Assembly: GCA_965230605.1 (NCBI GenBank)
Contig: CBDDLD010000004.1
Coordinates: forward strand, 2,976,001 to 3,040,000
Source: CBDDLD01 sp965230605
GTDB lineage: Bacteria; Bacteroidota; Bacteroidia; Flavobacteriales; Flavobacteriaceae
Direction of reading: 5' to 3'
DNA: 64,000 bases
Shown: one piece after another, positions 51,143-58,492 of the stretch
Position numbering within the stretch: the first letter of the stretch is position 1
Layout: the number at the start of each line of letters is the position of its first letter
Notes under the pieces: generated by a model
The model's input: only the letters and a program-made list of their open reading frames with translations
Told to the model about the DNA's origin: nothing
Databases searched by the model: none
Translations under genes and position numbers: made by a program

Positions 51143-51898
51143 ATGAATGACTTTAGCATTGTAATTATAGATAAAGATGAACACACCATTAGTCTAATTG
51201 AGGCCTATATAAATAAGTTTTTTCCAAACCTTAGCGTAATAGGTACTGCTAAGCATGTTGACAGAGGTATTTCACTGATTAAGGAATTACGGCCAGATGC
51301 TGTCATACTAGACACTCATGTTAACAAACATAACCCGTACCATATATTAGATGAATTAAAGCCTATAGATATCGAAATCATTATCATTAGCTCACATAAG
51401 GAGTTTGTCCTCAAAGCCATAAAATATGAAATAGCCGACTATGTGTTAAAACCTATTGAACTCGATCAGATTATTAATGCCATAAACAAAGTCATAAAAC
51501 GGCTCAGAACAAAAAAATACGTGAGAGATCTAGAGCTAAAAGCCAATGTTAGCAAGCTACAGCAGCTTAACATTATAGCCATCCCAACGGCAAAAGAAGT
51601 CCGGTTAGAAAGTATAAACGATATTGTGGTTTGCGAAGCTCAAGGGAGATATACAGTTATATATATTAAAGACAAGCAGATCGTTACCAGTAAAAACTTG
51701 GGCGAATATGAAGAAGCCTTAAAACAGAATGGGTTTTTCAGAGTTCATAAATCTTTTCTTATTAATCTGAACAGGATTAAAAATATCTCCAAAAAAGACA
51801 ACCAATATTATTGCGAATTATCGGATCATCAAGACCCTGTACCTATATCTAAGCGTAGAACGGAGTCATTGCAACGGTATTTGAAAATTAAAAACTGA
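51143..51898 (+). CDS. LytTR-family response regulator (RR2) with altered acidic pocket
   Basis: 251 residues, paralogue of RR1. The receiver keeps D10, phosphoacceptor D57 (VILDTHVN), Ser at the switch position (IISSHKE) and K103 (YVLKPIEL). But the second pocket acid is Lys: IIDKDEH against VVDDE in RR1, with Asp shifted by one. It may bind metal or be phosphorylated less well, or act as a constitutive or phosphorylation-independent partner. The LytTR domain (about 145-250) is intact, ending PISKRRTESLQRYL. It is preceded by repeat pair 8 and abuts the next island by 3 bp. Confidence 0.92.
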   Translation: MNDFSIVIIDKDEHTISLIEAYINKFFPNLSVIGTAKHVDRGISLIKELRPDAVILDTHVNKHNPYHILDELKPIDIEIIIISSHKEFVLKAIKYEIADYVLKPIELDQIINAINKVIKRLRTKKYVRDLELKANVSKLQQLNIIAIPTAKEVRLESINDIVVCEAQGRYTVIYIKDKQIVTSKNLGEYEEALKQNGFFRVHKSFLINLNRIKNISKKDNQYYCELSDHQDPVPISKRRTESLQRYLKIKN

Positions 51899-51901
51899 AA
51901 A

Positions 51902-52216
51902 TCAAGTCCAAACAATTTTTCCATTCTTTATCCAAAAATGGCTTTTGCACCCTTTGGTTCTTCTAATTGACGGGCTTATTGTTAATTTATTTTTATTAAA
52001 AGTATAATTCCAATTGGGTGCTTCTTCCTTTAGTAAATTAAGGTAGATAACATTCTTACATCCACAAGGGCACAAAAAGACAATTATCCATTTAAACTCT
52101 GAACCAATAATATAGATAATGTCTTCTTTGCAAGTTTCGGGAAGATCATCAACAAATTTTACTTTCGAATTCCTTAAGAATAATTTCCTAAGAAATTTTT
52201 TAATTTTTTTTAACAT
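51902..52216 (-). CDS. DUF6527-family zinc-binding protein
   Basis: 104 residues. A basic N-terminus is followed by a likely zinc-binding core: Cys49, Cys51 and Cys53 in FLCPCGCK and Cys90/His93 in KGCKSHFWIKNGKIVW. The C-x-C-G-C plus C..HFWI..G.I.W layout is what I associate with DUF6527, a family often found with prokaryotic ubiquitin-like genes. It starts 3 bp after the JAB-E1 stop, as the last gene of that operon. A substrate-binding or regulatory role in the conjugation pathway is inferred from context only. Confidence 0.75.
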   Translation of the reverse strand: MLKKIKKFLRKLFLRNSKVKFVDDLPETCKEDIIYIIGSEFKWIIVFLCPCGCKNVIYLNLLKEEAPNWNYTFNKNKLTISPSIRRTKGCKSHFWIKNGKIVWT

Positions 52217-52219
52217 ACT

Positions 52220-53596
52220 TTATAATTCAGACATTTCAAGAAATGGTCTACAATCACCTTTCCCCAGCTTTTTTAAAAGATAATTATCGACAGTATTATC
52301 ACTTTCTGTAAAAACCATCCCTTCAGTAATTGAAATCCAAGTAATAGCCCTTTCAATAGGATCAGAAGACATGAAATGGTGAATTCTGTCTAAAAACTCA
52401 TTAACAGCATAGCTTGAAACCAACATGTTAATACTTATTACTGCTGGGCTATTAACATTTACATTTTTAATATATTTTTCTTTTAGTCTTTCCATAAACT
52501 CTAAAGGGTTTTGTCTATATAAATTAGCCGATTCTAATGCTTCTTTATCATAAACACCCCTGCTCATCAATGAACCTTCTCCAGGTTTGATATAATGTAC
52601 AGCTCCATTTATTTGTGAAATCCCTCCTTCTCCATCAGCATCCAACTTAACACCTAAATCTATATATGGAATTAAATAGAAAGTTGAAATTTGATTAATT
52701 AAGTGTCGCCCATCAACACTATCAACACAACCAAATATAAAATCACATAATATTAACTCTCTTATTGCGATACGAGAATCATATATGTTTTGGTTAAAAG
52801 TTTTCACCTCTGTACTAAAACCAATTTTATGTATCATATCTTTAAGAACATCCACCTTAAATCTTTGTTCTTCACAATCTTTAATAGTAGCATTAATTAT
52901 ACGATTAAGATTTTTCTCTTCTACAATATCAGGGTCTATAATTACAATCTCGCCAACACCTAATCTTACAAGTTGCTCTATTAAAGACGAGCCTGTTCCA
53001 GACGCTCCAACAACACCAATCTTTAAACTTTTTAATAATTCTGTTGTTCCAGTTCCAAATGTTTGTGCATTACGTAATGTTATATTTTGGTTCGTTTTGG
53101 ATTTACATGATTGAAATATTTCTAAAGTATCTCCAATTATTGAAATCTTATTAAGTTCATAAAACTTATTATCATAAGTAACTATTCTACCAAAAATAGT
53201 TTTGTTTGGTAGCATCACTAAACTTCCATGTGGGTTATTTCCATCAATCCACCCATATATAGAGGGCATTAACCTTAAATCAGATTCATTATCAAGCTCA
53301 GAAAATTGATCATACCCTGTTGGATGACTATGTATTTTTAAAATGGTCGCTCCATTCTTAGCAGCTTTTTCCAAAATTGGAATTATTGAATCTGTTTTCC
53401 AATGAATAAAATTAGTATCCCTTACACATTCCTCATGTGGTACATTAAAGATTTCATTTACAGTTAAAACTGTATTAGATGTACTAATATGATGTCCACA
53501 TACTAAAATTGAAACTGCCTCTAAATTATCCCCAGGAAAAAGATGGGAATACAAACTATTAACTTGGGCTTCTAAAATTCTAAGCTGATATTTCAT
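52220..53596 (-). CDS. JAB deubiquitinase-like domain fused to E1/ThiF activating domain
   Basis: 458 residues. The N-terminal JAB/MPN domain has Glu48 and the JAMM zinc motif H89-S-H91 followed by S99 and D102 (KIHSHPTGYDQFSELD). The C-terminal E1/ThiF domain has nucleotide loop VGASGTGSSLIEQLVRLGVG (residues 196-215), then VIIDPDIVEEKNLNR with the adenylate-binding Asp, Asn and Arg. A clear catalytic Cys of the usual E1 type is not obvious; Cys284, Cys290 and Cys449 are candidates. The two activities would process and activate a ubiquitin-like partner. It overlaps the E2-like gene by 17 bp. Confidence 0.9.
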   Translation of the reverse strand: MKYQLRILEAQVNSLYSHLFPGDNLEAVSILVCGHHISTSNTVLTVNEIFNVPHEECVRDTNFIHWKTDSIIPILEKAAKNGATILKIHSHPTGYDQFSELDNESDLRLMPSIYGWIDGNNPHGSLVMLPNKTIFGRIVTYDNKFYELNKISIIGDTLEIFQSCKSKTNQNITLRNAQTFGTGTTELLKSLKIGVVGASGTGSSLIEQLVRLGVGEIVIIDPDIVEEKNLNRIINATIKDCEEQRFKVDVLKDMIHKIGFSTEVKTFNQNIYDSRIAIRELILCDFIFGCVDSVDGRHLINQISTFYLIPYIDLGVKLDADGEGGISQINGAVHYIKPGEGSLMSRGVYDKEALESANLYRQNPLEFMERLKEKYIKNVNVNSPAVISINMLVSSYAVNEFLDRIHHFMSSDPIERAITWISITEGMVFTESDNTVDNYLLKKLGKGDCRPFLEMSEL

Positions 53597-53996
53597 AAGG
53601 TCTAATTTTAAATTCTCTGATTAACCAAAATTCCACTAAAGCTAAGTGAGTAGAAATGTTGTCAACTCCCTCTCTCCAAGGGTTTTGAGAAGTCCTATGT
53701 CGAGACCACCTCTGCCATTGTTTATTGTCAATTATTCTACTAGCTAAAGCTCTAATAGGCTTATTATCAACTCTTGAAATGGCAGGAGAAAAATAGACCA
53801 TATCTATCTGTGCCCTTGGATAGCCAGAAGGTATATTTATAGCAACATCAACTTTCTCTTGCTTATATCCATAAGGCAGATTATAGTCATGCAACACAAC
53901 CCATAATTGCCCTTTGTCTTTTAACGTTTGCCAACGAAGACCTAAGTTCGTTATGAACTCATGGTCTTCTGGCATTAATTCAAACTCTCTTTTCAT
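53580..53996 (-). CDS. E2-like protein (prokaryotic E2 family E type) without cysteine
   Basis: 138 residues. WVVLHDYNLPYGYKQEKVDV and VAINIPSGYPRAQIDMVYF resemble the E2 core strands followed by the Pro-rich flap (IPxxYPxxxPD-like), and the C-terminal WSRHRTSQNPWREGVDN segment is in the place of the active-site loop. The protein contains no cysteine at all, so it cannot form the thioester used by canonical E2 enzymes. The conserved His/Trp-rich loop may act otherwise, or the protein may only be a scaffold. It overlaps neighbours on both sides (4 and 17 bp), so it is tightly coupled. Confidence 0.8.
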   Translation of the reverse strand: MKREFELMPEDHEFITNLGLRWQTLKDKGQLWVVLHDYNLPYGYKQEKVDVAINIPSGYPRAQIDMVYFSPAISRVDNKPIRALASRIIDNKQWQRWSRHRTSQNPWREGVDNISTHLALVEFWLIREFKIRPYEISA

Positions 53997-54307
53997 TTCG
54001 CCTCTCCTTCTGTTTGATCTAAAGGAATCGTTATGAACTTCTCTATTCCAGGTTTAGTGAAATCAACTTTCTCGTCGTAGTCAATTTTAATTACACTACC
54101 TCCTCTCATTTTCTGCCTAAGTGCATATTTCTCTACTGGCACTTTATTTGCCAACTTAAGTATTTCTCTCCCTGTCATACATTCGACATCAACAACATAT
54201 CTGTCTCTATCTATTTTTATTCGATAACGTCTACATTTGGGCGGGGTTTTACTTGCTTTAGAAAATTCTTCGATGTCTACAATTTCGTGTTTCTCTTTTT
54301 CATTCAT
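53993..54307 (-). CDS. Ubiquitin-like protein (Multiubiquitin family, single domain)
   Basis: 104 residues. After a charged, Lys-rich leader (to about residue 25), YRIKIDRDRYVVDVECMTGREILKLANK and the later VIKIDYDEKVDFTKPGIEKFITIPL follow the Multiubiquitin beta-grasp pattern. Only one domain copy is present, whereas many relatives have two or more in tandem. The C-terminus ends EGEAK, with no terminal Gly-Gly, so conjugation may need processing or may occur differently. It is the first gene of the operon, overlapping the E2-like gene by 4 bp. Confidence 0.8.
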   Translation of the reverse strand: MNEKEKHEIVDIEEFSKASKTPPKCRRYRIKIDRDRYVVDVECMTGREILKLANKVPVEKYALRQKMRGGSVIKIDYDEKVDFTKPGIEKFITIPLDQTEGEAK

Positions 54308-54449
54308 AATAATATTATTTAAATTTAAAATGCGTTCAATTAGGTATGTTGTTAACTAATGAAAAATTGCAGAGAACATTTTTTTAGGTTGAATTGTTAT
54401 TTTTCCAACTTTTATAACATTAATATTATGAGAGACATAATTTTAAATA

Positions 54450-55010
54450 ATGAATAGTAAAAAAAAAGAGCTATTAGAGAATCAAGATTGGGCTTATATA
54501 ATTAAGGACTTGACTCTATATACTTACTCAAGATTTAAGTTTTGGAATCTATTAACCCAGAAAGGAGTTAAGGGTTATTCTCCAGAAGATATTGCATGCA
54601 AGGCTATTGAGTTGGTTTTTACAGAAGATTGGAATTGGAATCCTGAAAAATCCGATTTATTAGGGTACTTAAAGTTTCACGTGGTTAAAGGTTTAGTCGC
54701 AAACTTAGCTAAGAATAAAGAGGTGAAACTTGGATCAAGTACTGACTTAGATAAAATTAAAATTAAAAAGAATTATTCAATCGAAGAAAATTTAAATGCT
54801 AATCAAGTTCTAAAATTGGTAGAACAAGAACTAAAAGAAGAAGACATTCTTCTCAAAATATTTAGAGGACTAATCGAAGGTATGAAGAGAAGTGAAATAT
54901 GTGATTCTCTCGAAATTGATTTAAAAGATTACAATAATCTTATTAGAAGATTGAAAACTCAACTATACAAAATGGAAAAGAAGAATTTATTCGATTCCTT
55001 AAAAAAATAA
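54450..55010 (+). CDS. Sigma-70-like (ECF-type) protein
   Basis: 186 residues, helical. The region YSPEDIACKAIELVFTEDWN followed by LLGYLKFHVVKGLVANLAKN resembles sigma region 2 (the '.a.d...evf...W....p...f..wl' type). The C-terminal part, LKEEDILLKIFRGLIEGMKR...ICDSLEIDLKDYNNLIRRLKTQL, reads like region 4 HTH. Sequence is diverged, so an ECF-like sigma factor or sigma-derived DNA-binding protein is the best guess. It is divergent from the ubiquitin-like operon and followed after 3 bp by a small coiled-coil gene. Confidence 0.65.
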   Translation: MNSKKKELLENQDWAYIIKDLTLYTYSRFKFWNLLTQKGVKGYSPEDIACKAIELVFTEDWNWNPEKSDLLGYLKFHVVKGLVANLAKNKEVKLGSSTDLDKIKIKKNYSIEENLNANQVLKLVEQELKEEDILLKIFRGLIEGMKRSEICDSLEIDLKDYNNLIRRLKTQLYKMEKKNLFDSLKK

Positions 55011-55013
55011 CCA

Positions 55014-55313
55014 ATGGAAAAAAAGGAAAGAGGAAAGGTTTTAGATAGGCTTTTTGACGAAATTGAAAATCAAGAATTATCTAAACTTGAACAAGACCAC
55101 CAGTTAAGAGAAATTGGAATCAATCCTGAAAAATTGATCAAAGACAGTTTTCAGAAATTAAACAAATATTTAAAAAAGGATTCTGAATCTACTGATGTGA
55201 TAAAACTTAATCAGAAACAAAATCATCTTTTGGCTGCAAAAAAAGAGAAGAACGGTTTAGAAGATTTAAAGCGAAAGATGGACAACATCGATAATGAAAA
55301 TAATAATTTATAA
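55014..55313 (+). CDS. Small charged coiled-coil protein
   Basis: 99 residues, highly charged (Lys, Glu, Asp and Gln), with coiled-coil potential in residues 15-35 and 60-95 (NHLLAAKKEKNGLEDLKRKM). No transmembrane segment or enzyme motif. It starts 3 bp after the sigma-like gene, so the two are cotranscribed. Position suggests a sigma-binding partner, but there is no direct evidence. Function unknown. Confidence 0.55.
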   Translation: MEKKERGKVLDRLFDEIENQELSKLEQDHQLREIGINPEKLIKDSFQKLNKYLKKDSESTDVIKLNQKQNHLLAAKKEKNGLEDLKRKMDNIDNENNNL

Positions 55314-55436
55314 TTTGGAATATTTAAACAAATGCTTATCTTGTCATTAAATAAAAACAATAATTTTACCTGTAGAACAATTAATAGCTTAAAAATCAGT
55401 AAAAACATTTTTAACTCTTACATTGTGTCAATTGTT

Positions 55437-55604
55437 ATGTCAAAACCAAAAGCAACTACATTTTTATCTTCTAAAAATCAGGTCAATAAGATTAGTGAAA
55501 GTGATTTGATAAAGGAGCTAAAAAAGGTGAATGAAAGTAATCAGGAAATAAGAAGAAGTTTTAAGACGGACAGTAAAGCATTATCGTTTAGAGCTGGAAG
55601 ATAA
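55437..55604 (+). CDS. 55-residue hydrophilic protein
   Basis: I start this at the ATG at 55437 (MSKPKATTFLSSKNQ); an earlier in-frame ATG at 55332 would add 35 low-complexity residues spanning what looks like promoter DNA (TACATTG near 55419). The product is short, polar and Lys/Ser/Asn-rich, ending SFRAGR. The protease-like gene begins 11 bp later, so it may be its small partner or substrate. No family recognised. Confidence 0.45.
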   Translation: MSKPKATTFLSSKNQVNKISESDLIKELKKVNESNQEIRRSFKTDSKALSFRAGR

Positions 55605-55615
55605 ACTTTTGATAA

Positions 55616-57133
55616 TTGAAGATTACTTACGAACTATTTCCGTTTACAGATGAAAATCTGTTGAACGTTCTACGCAACGAAAATATCACATCAGAAAACC
55701 TTAAGAAACGTAAACATTTTGAATATTTCTCTGAATATTTAAGTGAAGATGGTATAGGTGCGAAAACAATTATTGAGGAATCTCCTTATGTTTCAAAAGC
55801 ATATTTAAAGGATTTTTCTAACTACTACTCTACGTGCTTTCAAAATTTTGAAAGATATTGTAAAAGGGTTCATTTTTTCGATCAATCTTTTGATAGTAAG
55901 AAATTCGAAAAAGAGCTTTTAAATTCATCCACATTTTTAAATGATTGTTACCTTGGGTATATAGTTGTTAAACCTCTTCCTGATAGCATAATTGGTCCAA
56001 CATTATTAAAAACATATTCAATTAAAGGTGATGGTTCAGAAAGGTATTATCCAAGTTGTAGAGAATATGGTGTGAGTCTATTTGGCAAAGAGCTTAAAAT
56101 AAATTCTTTAGTTTATCAAGAGCAAGATACTGTTGTAGCTGCCTGTGCTTCAGTTGCTATATGGAGTGCATTTCATATGACATCTCATATGTTTCATACA
56201 GCTTTACCGTCACCAAGTGAAATCACACAAAGAGCTGGAAATTCATTCAATAATTATGGAAGAACATTTCCAAACCCTGGTTTAGATATTGCGCAAATTT
56301 GCAAAGCAATAGAATCAACAGGCTTAGTTTCTGAGTTCATTATTTCAGAGCATTTTAAAAGTAGTATCTTATTAGCAAAACGATTAGTATATGCATATAA
56401 TAGGTCTGGGTTACCAATATTACTGTTCTTAACTTTTGACGATGGTAGTGAATCTGGTCACCTTGTAACAATTAATGGTTATTCAGGCGCTTCAATTGAA
56501 AGGGATGTGTCAGAAAGTATATCATTAGTGGCTGACCGAATCGAGAAATTTTATGCGCACGATGACCAAGTAGGGCCATTTGCTAAAATGAGTTTTACTG
56601 GCAGTGAAGTTATTCAGACTACATGGCGTAATGAAGATGGTACTCAAATAACAGGAAAGATTTATTCCGTTATCATTCCAGTATATCGTAAAATTAGAAT
56701 CAAATTTCAAGATGTATTTGACAAAATCAGATTAATTGATATTATTTTATTTAAAACTAAAATATTCAGACAAGAGGTTGAATGGGACATTTATCTAATA
56801 GAAAGTAATAAATACAAAAATGATGTTATTAATAATTCAAAACTCGACAAAGAAACCAAACACCTTGTTGTAACTAAAAGCTATCCGAAATACATTTGGG
56901 TCGGGACAGCATTGATTGGTGATTACCCTCTATTTGACTTTGTTTTTGATTCGACAGATATAGCCACTGGCTATTTTTGCATCGACTTTAATTTATTATT
57001 TATTAATAAGACATTTAAAGAGTACCTCTTAGATAATTTTACTTTATATAAATCTATATATGTTGATGAACGCAATGGTCCGAGGTTGGAAAAAAACCTA
57101 TACGATAGCATTATAGAGCAACTCAAAGCATAG
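55616..57133 (+). CDS. Putative papain-like (C39-type) cysteine peptidase
   Basis: 505 residues. The central part has a papain-like signature: Q170 (or Q168) just before C177 in YQEQDTVVAACASVAIWSAF, H282 in SGHLVTINGYSG, and an acidic DDQVGPFAKM segment near residue 316 that follows the His in C39-type folds. The N-terminal 120 residues and C-terminal 170 residues match nothing I know. No signal peptide, so probably cytoplasmic. It lies 11 bp after the 55-residue ORF and ends beside tRNA-Leu. A toxic or effector protease of a defence island is possible but unproven. Confidence 0.65.
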   Translation: MKITYELFPFTDENLLNVLRNENITSENLKKRKHFEYFSEYLSEDGIGAKTIIEESPYVSKAYLKDFSNYYSTCFQNFERYCKRVHFFDQSFDSKKFEKELLNSSTFLNDCYLGYIVVKPLPDSIIGPTLLKTYSIKGDGSERYYPSCREYGVSLFGKELKINSLVYQEQDTVVAACASVAIWSAFHMTSHMFHTALPSPSEITQRAGNSFNNYGRTFPNPGLDIAQICKAIESTGLVSEFIISEHFKSSILLAKRLVYAYNRSGLPILLFLTFDDGSESGHLVTINGYSGASIERDVSESISLVADRIEKFYAHDDQVGPFAKMSFTGSEVIQTTWRNEDGTQITGKIYSVIIPVYRKIRIKFQDVFDKIRLIDIILFKTKIFRQEVEWDIYLIESNKYKNDVINNSKLDKETKHLVVTKSYPKYIWVGTALIGDYPLFDFVFDSTDIATGYFCIDFNLLFINKTFKEYLLDNFTLYKSIYVDERNGPRLEKNLYDSIIEQLKA

Positions 57134-57160
57134 CCCACAAGTTTCAAAATGGGGAATTTT

Positions 57161-57178
57161 TCGTGCAATAATCGTGCA
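57161..57178. repeat. Direct repeat TCGTGCA x2 near tRNA-Leu
   Basis: TCGTGCA at 57161-57167 and again at 57172-57178, an 11-bp period, between the protease gene and tRNA-Leu. Such short paired repeats beside a tRNA 3' end could be arm sites of a lost integrase. No integrase gene is in the window. Confidence 0.35.
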
Positions 57179-57189
57179 TTTTTAAAATC

Positions 57190-57231
57190 AAAAAACCTCA
57201 ATTTATTATTAATTAAATAGTTGAGGTTTTT
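57190..57231. terminator. Bidirectional terminator between island and tRNA-Leu
   Basis: AAAAACCTCAA / TTGAGGTTTTT arms separated by an AT-rich loop of 19 nt, with A-run and T-run on either side. Confidence 0.7.
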
Positions 57232-57254
57232 ACTTGTACTCAAGATGAGATTTG

Positions 57255-57338
57255 TACCGAAGGTGGGACTCGAACCCACACGCTAGTAATAGCAATGGAT
57301 TTTGAATCCATCGTGTCTACCAATTCCACCACTTCGGC
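57255..57338 (-). tRNA. tRNA-Leu (anticodon CAA)
   Basis: 84 nt. Acceptor GCCGAAG pairs with CTTCGGT (one G-T), D-arm TGGTGGAATTGGTAGACAC, anticodon loop TTCAAAA (CAA, reading UUG), class II variable arm, T-arm GTGGGTTCGAGTCCCAC, discriminator A. No encoded CCA. Its 3' end points toward the island at 51.9-57.1 kb, the usual orientation for integration at a tRNA. Confidence 0.95.
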
Positions 57339-57467
57339 ATTATGTATCTAAGTTTCCTGTTGTATAATATGGTCACTTGAGCAAAATGGACTGCAAAAAT
57401 ATAAAATAAATAAGCGTTAACAATCAAAAATAGTAGGGTTTATGCTTTCTAACACCAAATAAATTTC

Positions 57468-57475
57468 TAAATTTG
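57468..57475 (+). promoter_or_regulatory. -7 promoter element for prs
   Basis: TAAATTTG, a full match to TAnnTTTG, about 50 bp before the prs ATG. Confidence 0.55.
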
Positions 57476-57525
57476 CACCTCATTTTAGAAAAGTACTTTT
57501 ATAACTTACTAAAATACAGACCATC

Positions 57526-58467
57526 ATGTCACTCGAAAAAGCAGAAGCAAAAATATTTACATGTTCACAAAGTAAAGATCTGGCAGAGCAAATTGCTGCA
57601 GCCTATGGTGTTCGCTTAGGAAATGTAATAACATCTACTTACAGTGATGGTGAGTTTCAACCTTCTTATGAAGAATCGATTAGAGGAACTCGCATATTCA
57701 TTATAGGATCTACACATCCGGGACCAAAAAATCTTATGGAGATGTTGTTGATGATAGATGCTGCAAAACGCGCTTCAGCAAGACACATTACTGCTGTCCT
57801 ACCTTACTTTGGTTGGGCAAGACAAGACAGAAAAGATAAACCTAGAGTGCCTATAGCTGCAAAGTTAGTAGCTAAAATGTTAGAGGCTGCCGGAGCCACA
57901 AGAATTATCACCATGGATTTACATGCTGATCAGATTCAAGGGTTCTTTGAAAAGCCAGTTGATCATTTATTTGCTTCAACTATATTTTTACCATACTTAA
58001 AAGAGCTTAACTTAGATAACTTAACAATAGCATCCCCAGACATGGGTGGTTCTAAGCGTGCTTATGCATATTCTAAAGCCCTAACTAGCGATGTTGTTAT
58101 CTGTTATAAGCAGCGTGCCAAAGCTAATGTCATCTCGCACATGGAGCTTATTGGCGATGTAACTGGTAAAAATGTAGTTTTAGTAGATGATATGGTTGAT
58201 ACGGCCGGAACATTGACAAAAGCAGCTGATTTAATGATGGAAAGAGGCGCACTAAGTGTAAGAGCAATTTGTACACATGCCATTTTATCTGGTAATGCTT
58301 ATGAAAAATTAGACAACTCCAAATTAGAGGAGCTCATTGTTACAGATTCTATTCCACTTAAAAAGTCACACGATAAGATAAGAGTACTTAGTTGTGCTGA
58401 TTTATTTGCTGAAGTGATGTACAATGTACACTACAACAAGTCTATCAGTTCAAAATTTGTAATGTAA
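57526..58467 (+). CDS. prs: Ribose-phosphate pyrophosphokinase
   Basis: 313 residues, the standard class I length. The ATP/ribose sites are visible in GSTHPGPKNLMEMLLMIDAA and YFGWARQDRKDKPRVPI, and the PRPP loop is VVLVDDMVDTAGTLTKAA. It makes PRPP for nucleotide, His and Trp synthesis. It is followed after 25 bp by the L25 ribosomal protein gene, and the two share the order prs-rplY-pth common in Bacteroidota. Confidence 0.96.
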   Translation: MSLEKAEAKIFTCSQSKDLAEQIAAAYGVRLGNVITSTYSDGEFQPSYEESIRGTRIFIIGSTHPGPKNLMEMLLMIDAAKRASARHITAVLPYFGWARQDRKDKPRVPIAAKLVAKMLEAAGATRIITMDLHADQIQGFFEKPVDHLFASTIFLPYLKELNLDNLTIASPDMGGSKRAYAYSKALTSDVVICYKQRAKANVISHMELIGDVTGKNVVLVDDMVDTAGTLTKAADLMMERGALSVRAICTHAILSGNAYEKLDNSKLEELIVTDSIPLKKSHDKIRVLSCADLFAEVMYNVHYNKSISSKFVM

Positions 58468-58492
58468 ATTATTAATAACTATAAATAGAAAC

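Noticed and set aside
46957..51143. Regulator-site pairs as a degenerate CRISPR array
   Set aside because: Repeats are short, come strictly in pairs, sit before promoters and occur in both orientations; there are no spacers of constant length and no cas genes.
51890..51910. Second attachment site of the island at its left edge
   Set aside because: No copy of the tRNA-Leu 3' end or of the TCGTGCA repeat was seen next to RR2 or the DUF6527 gene.
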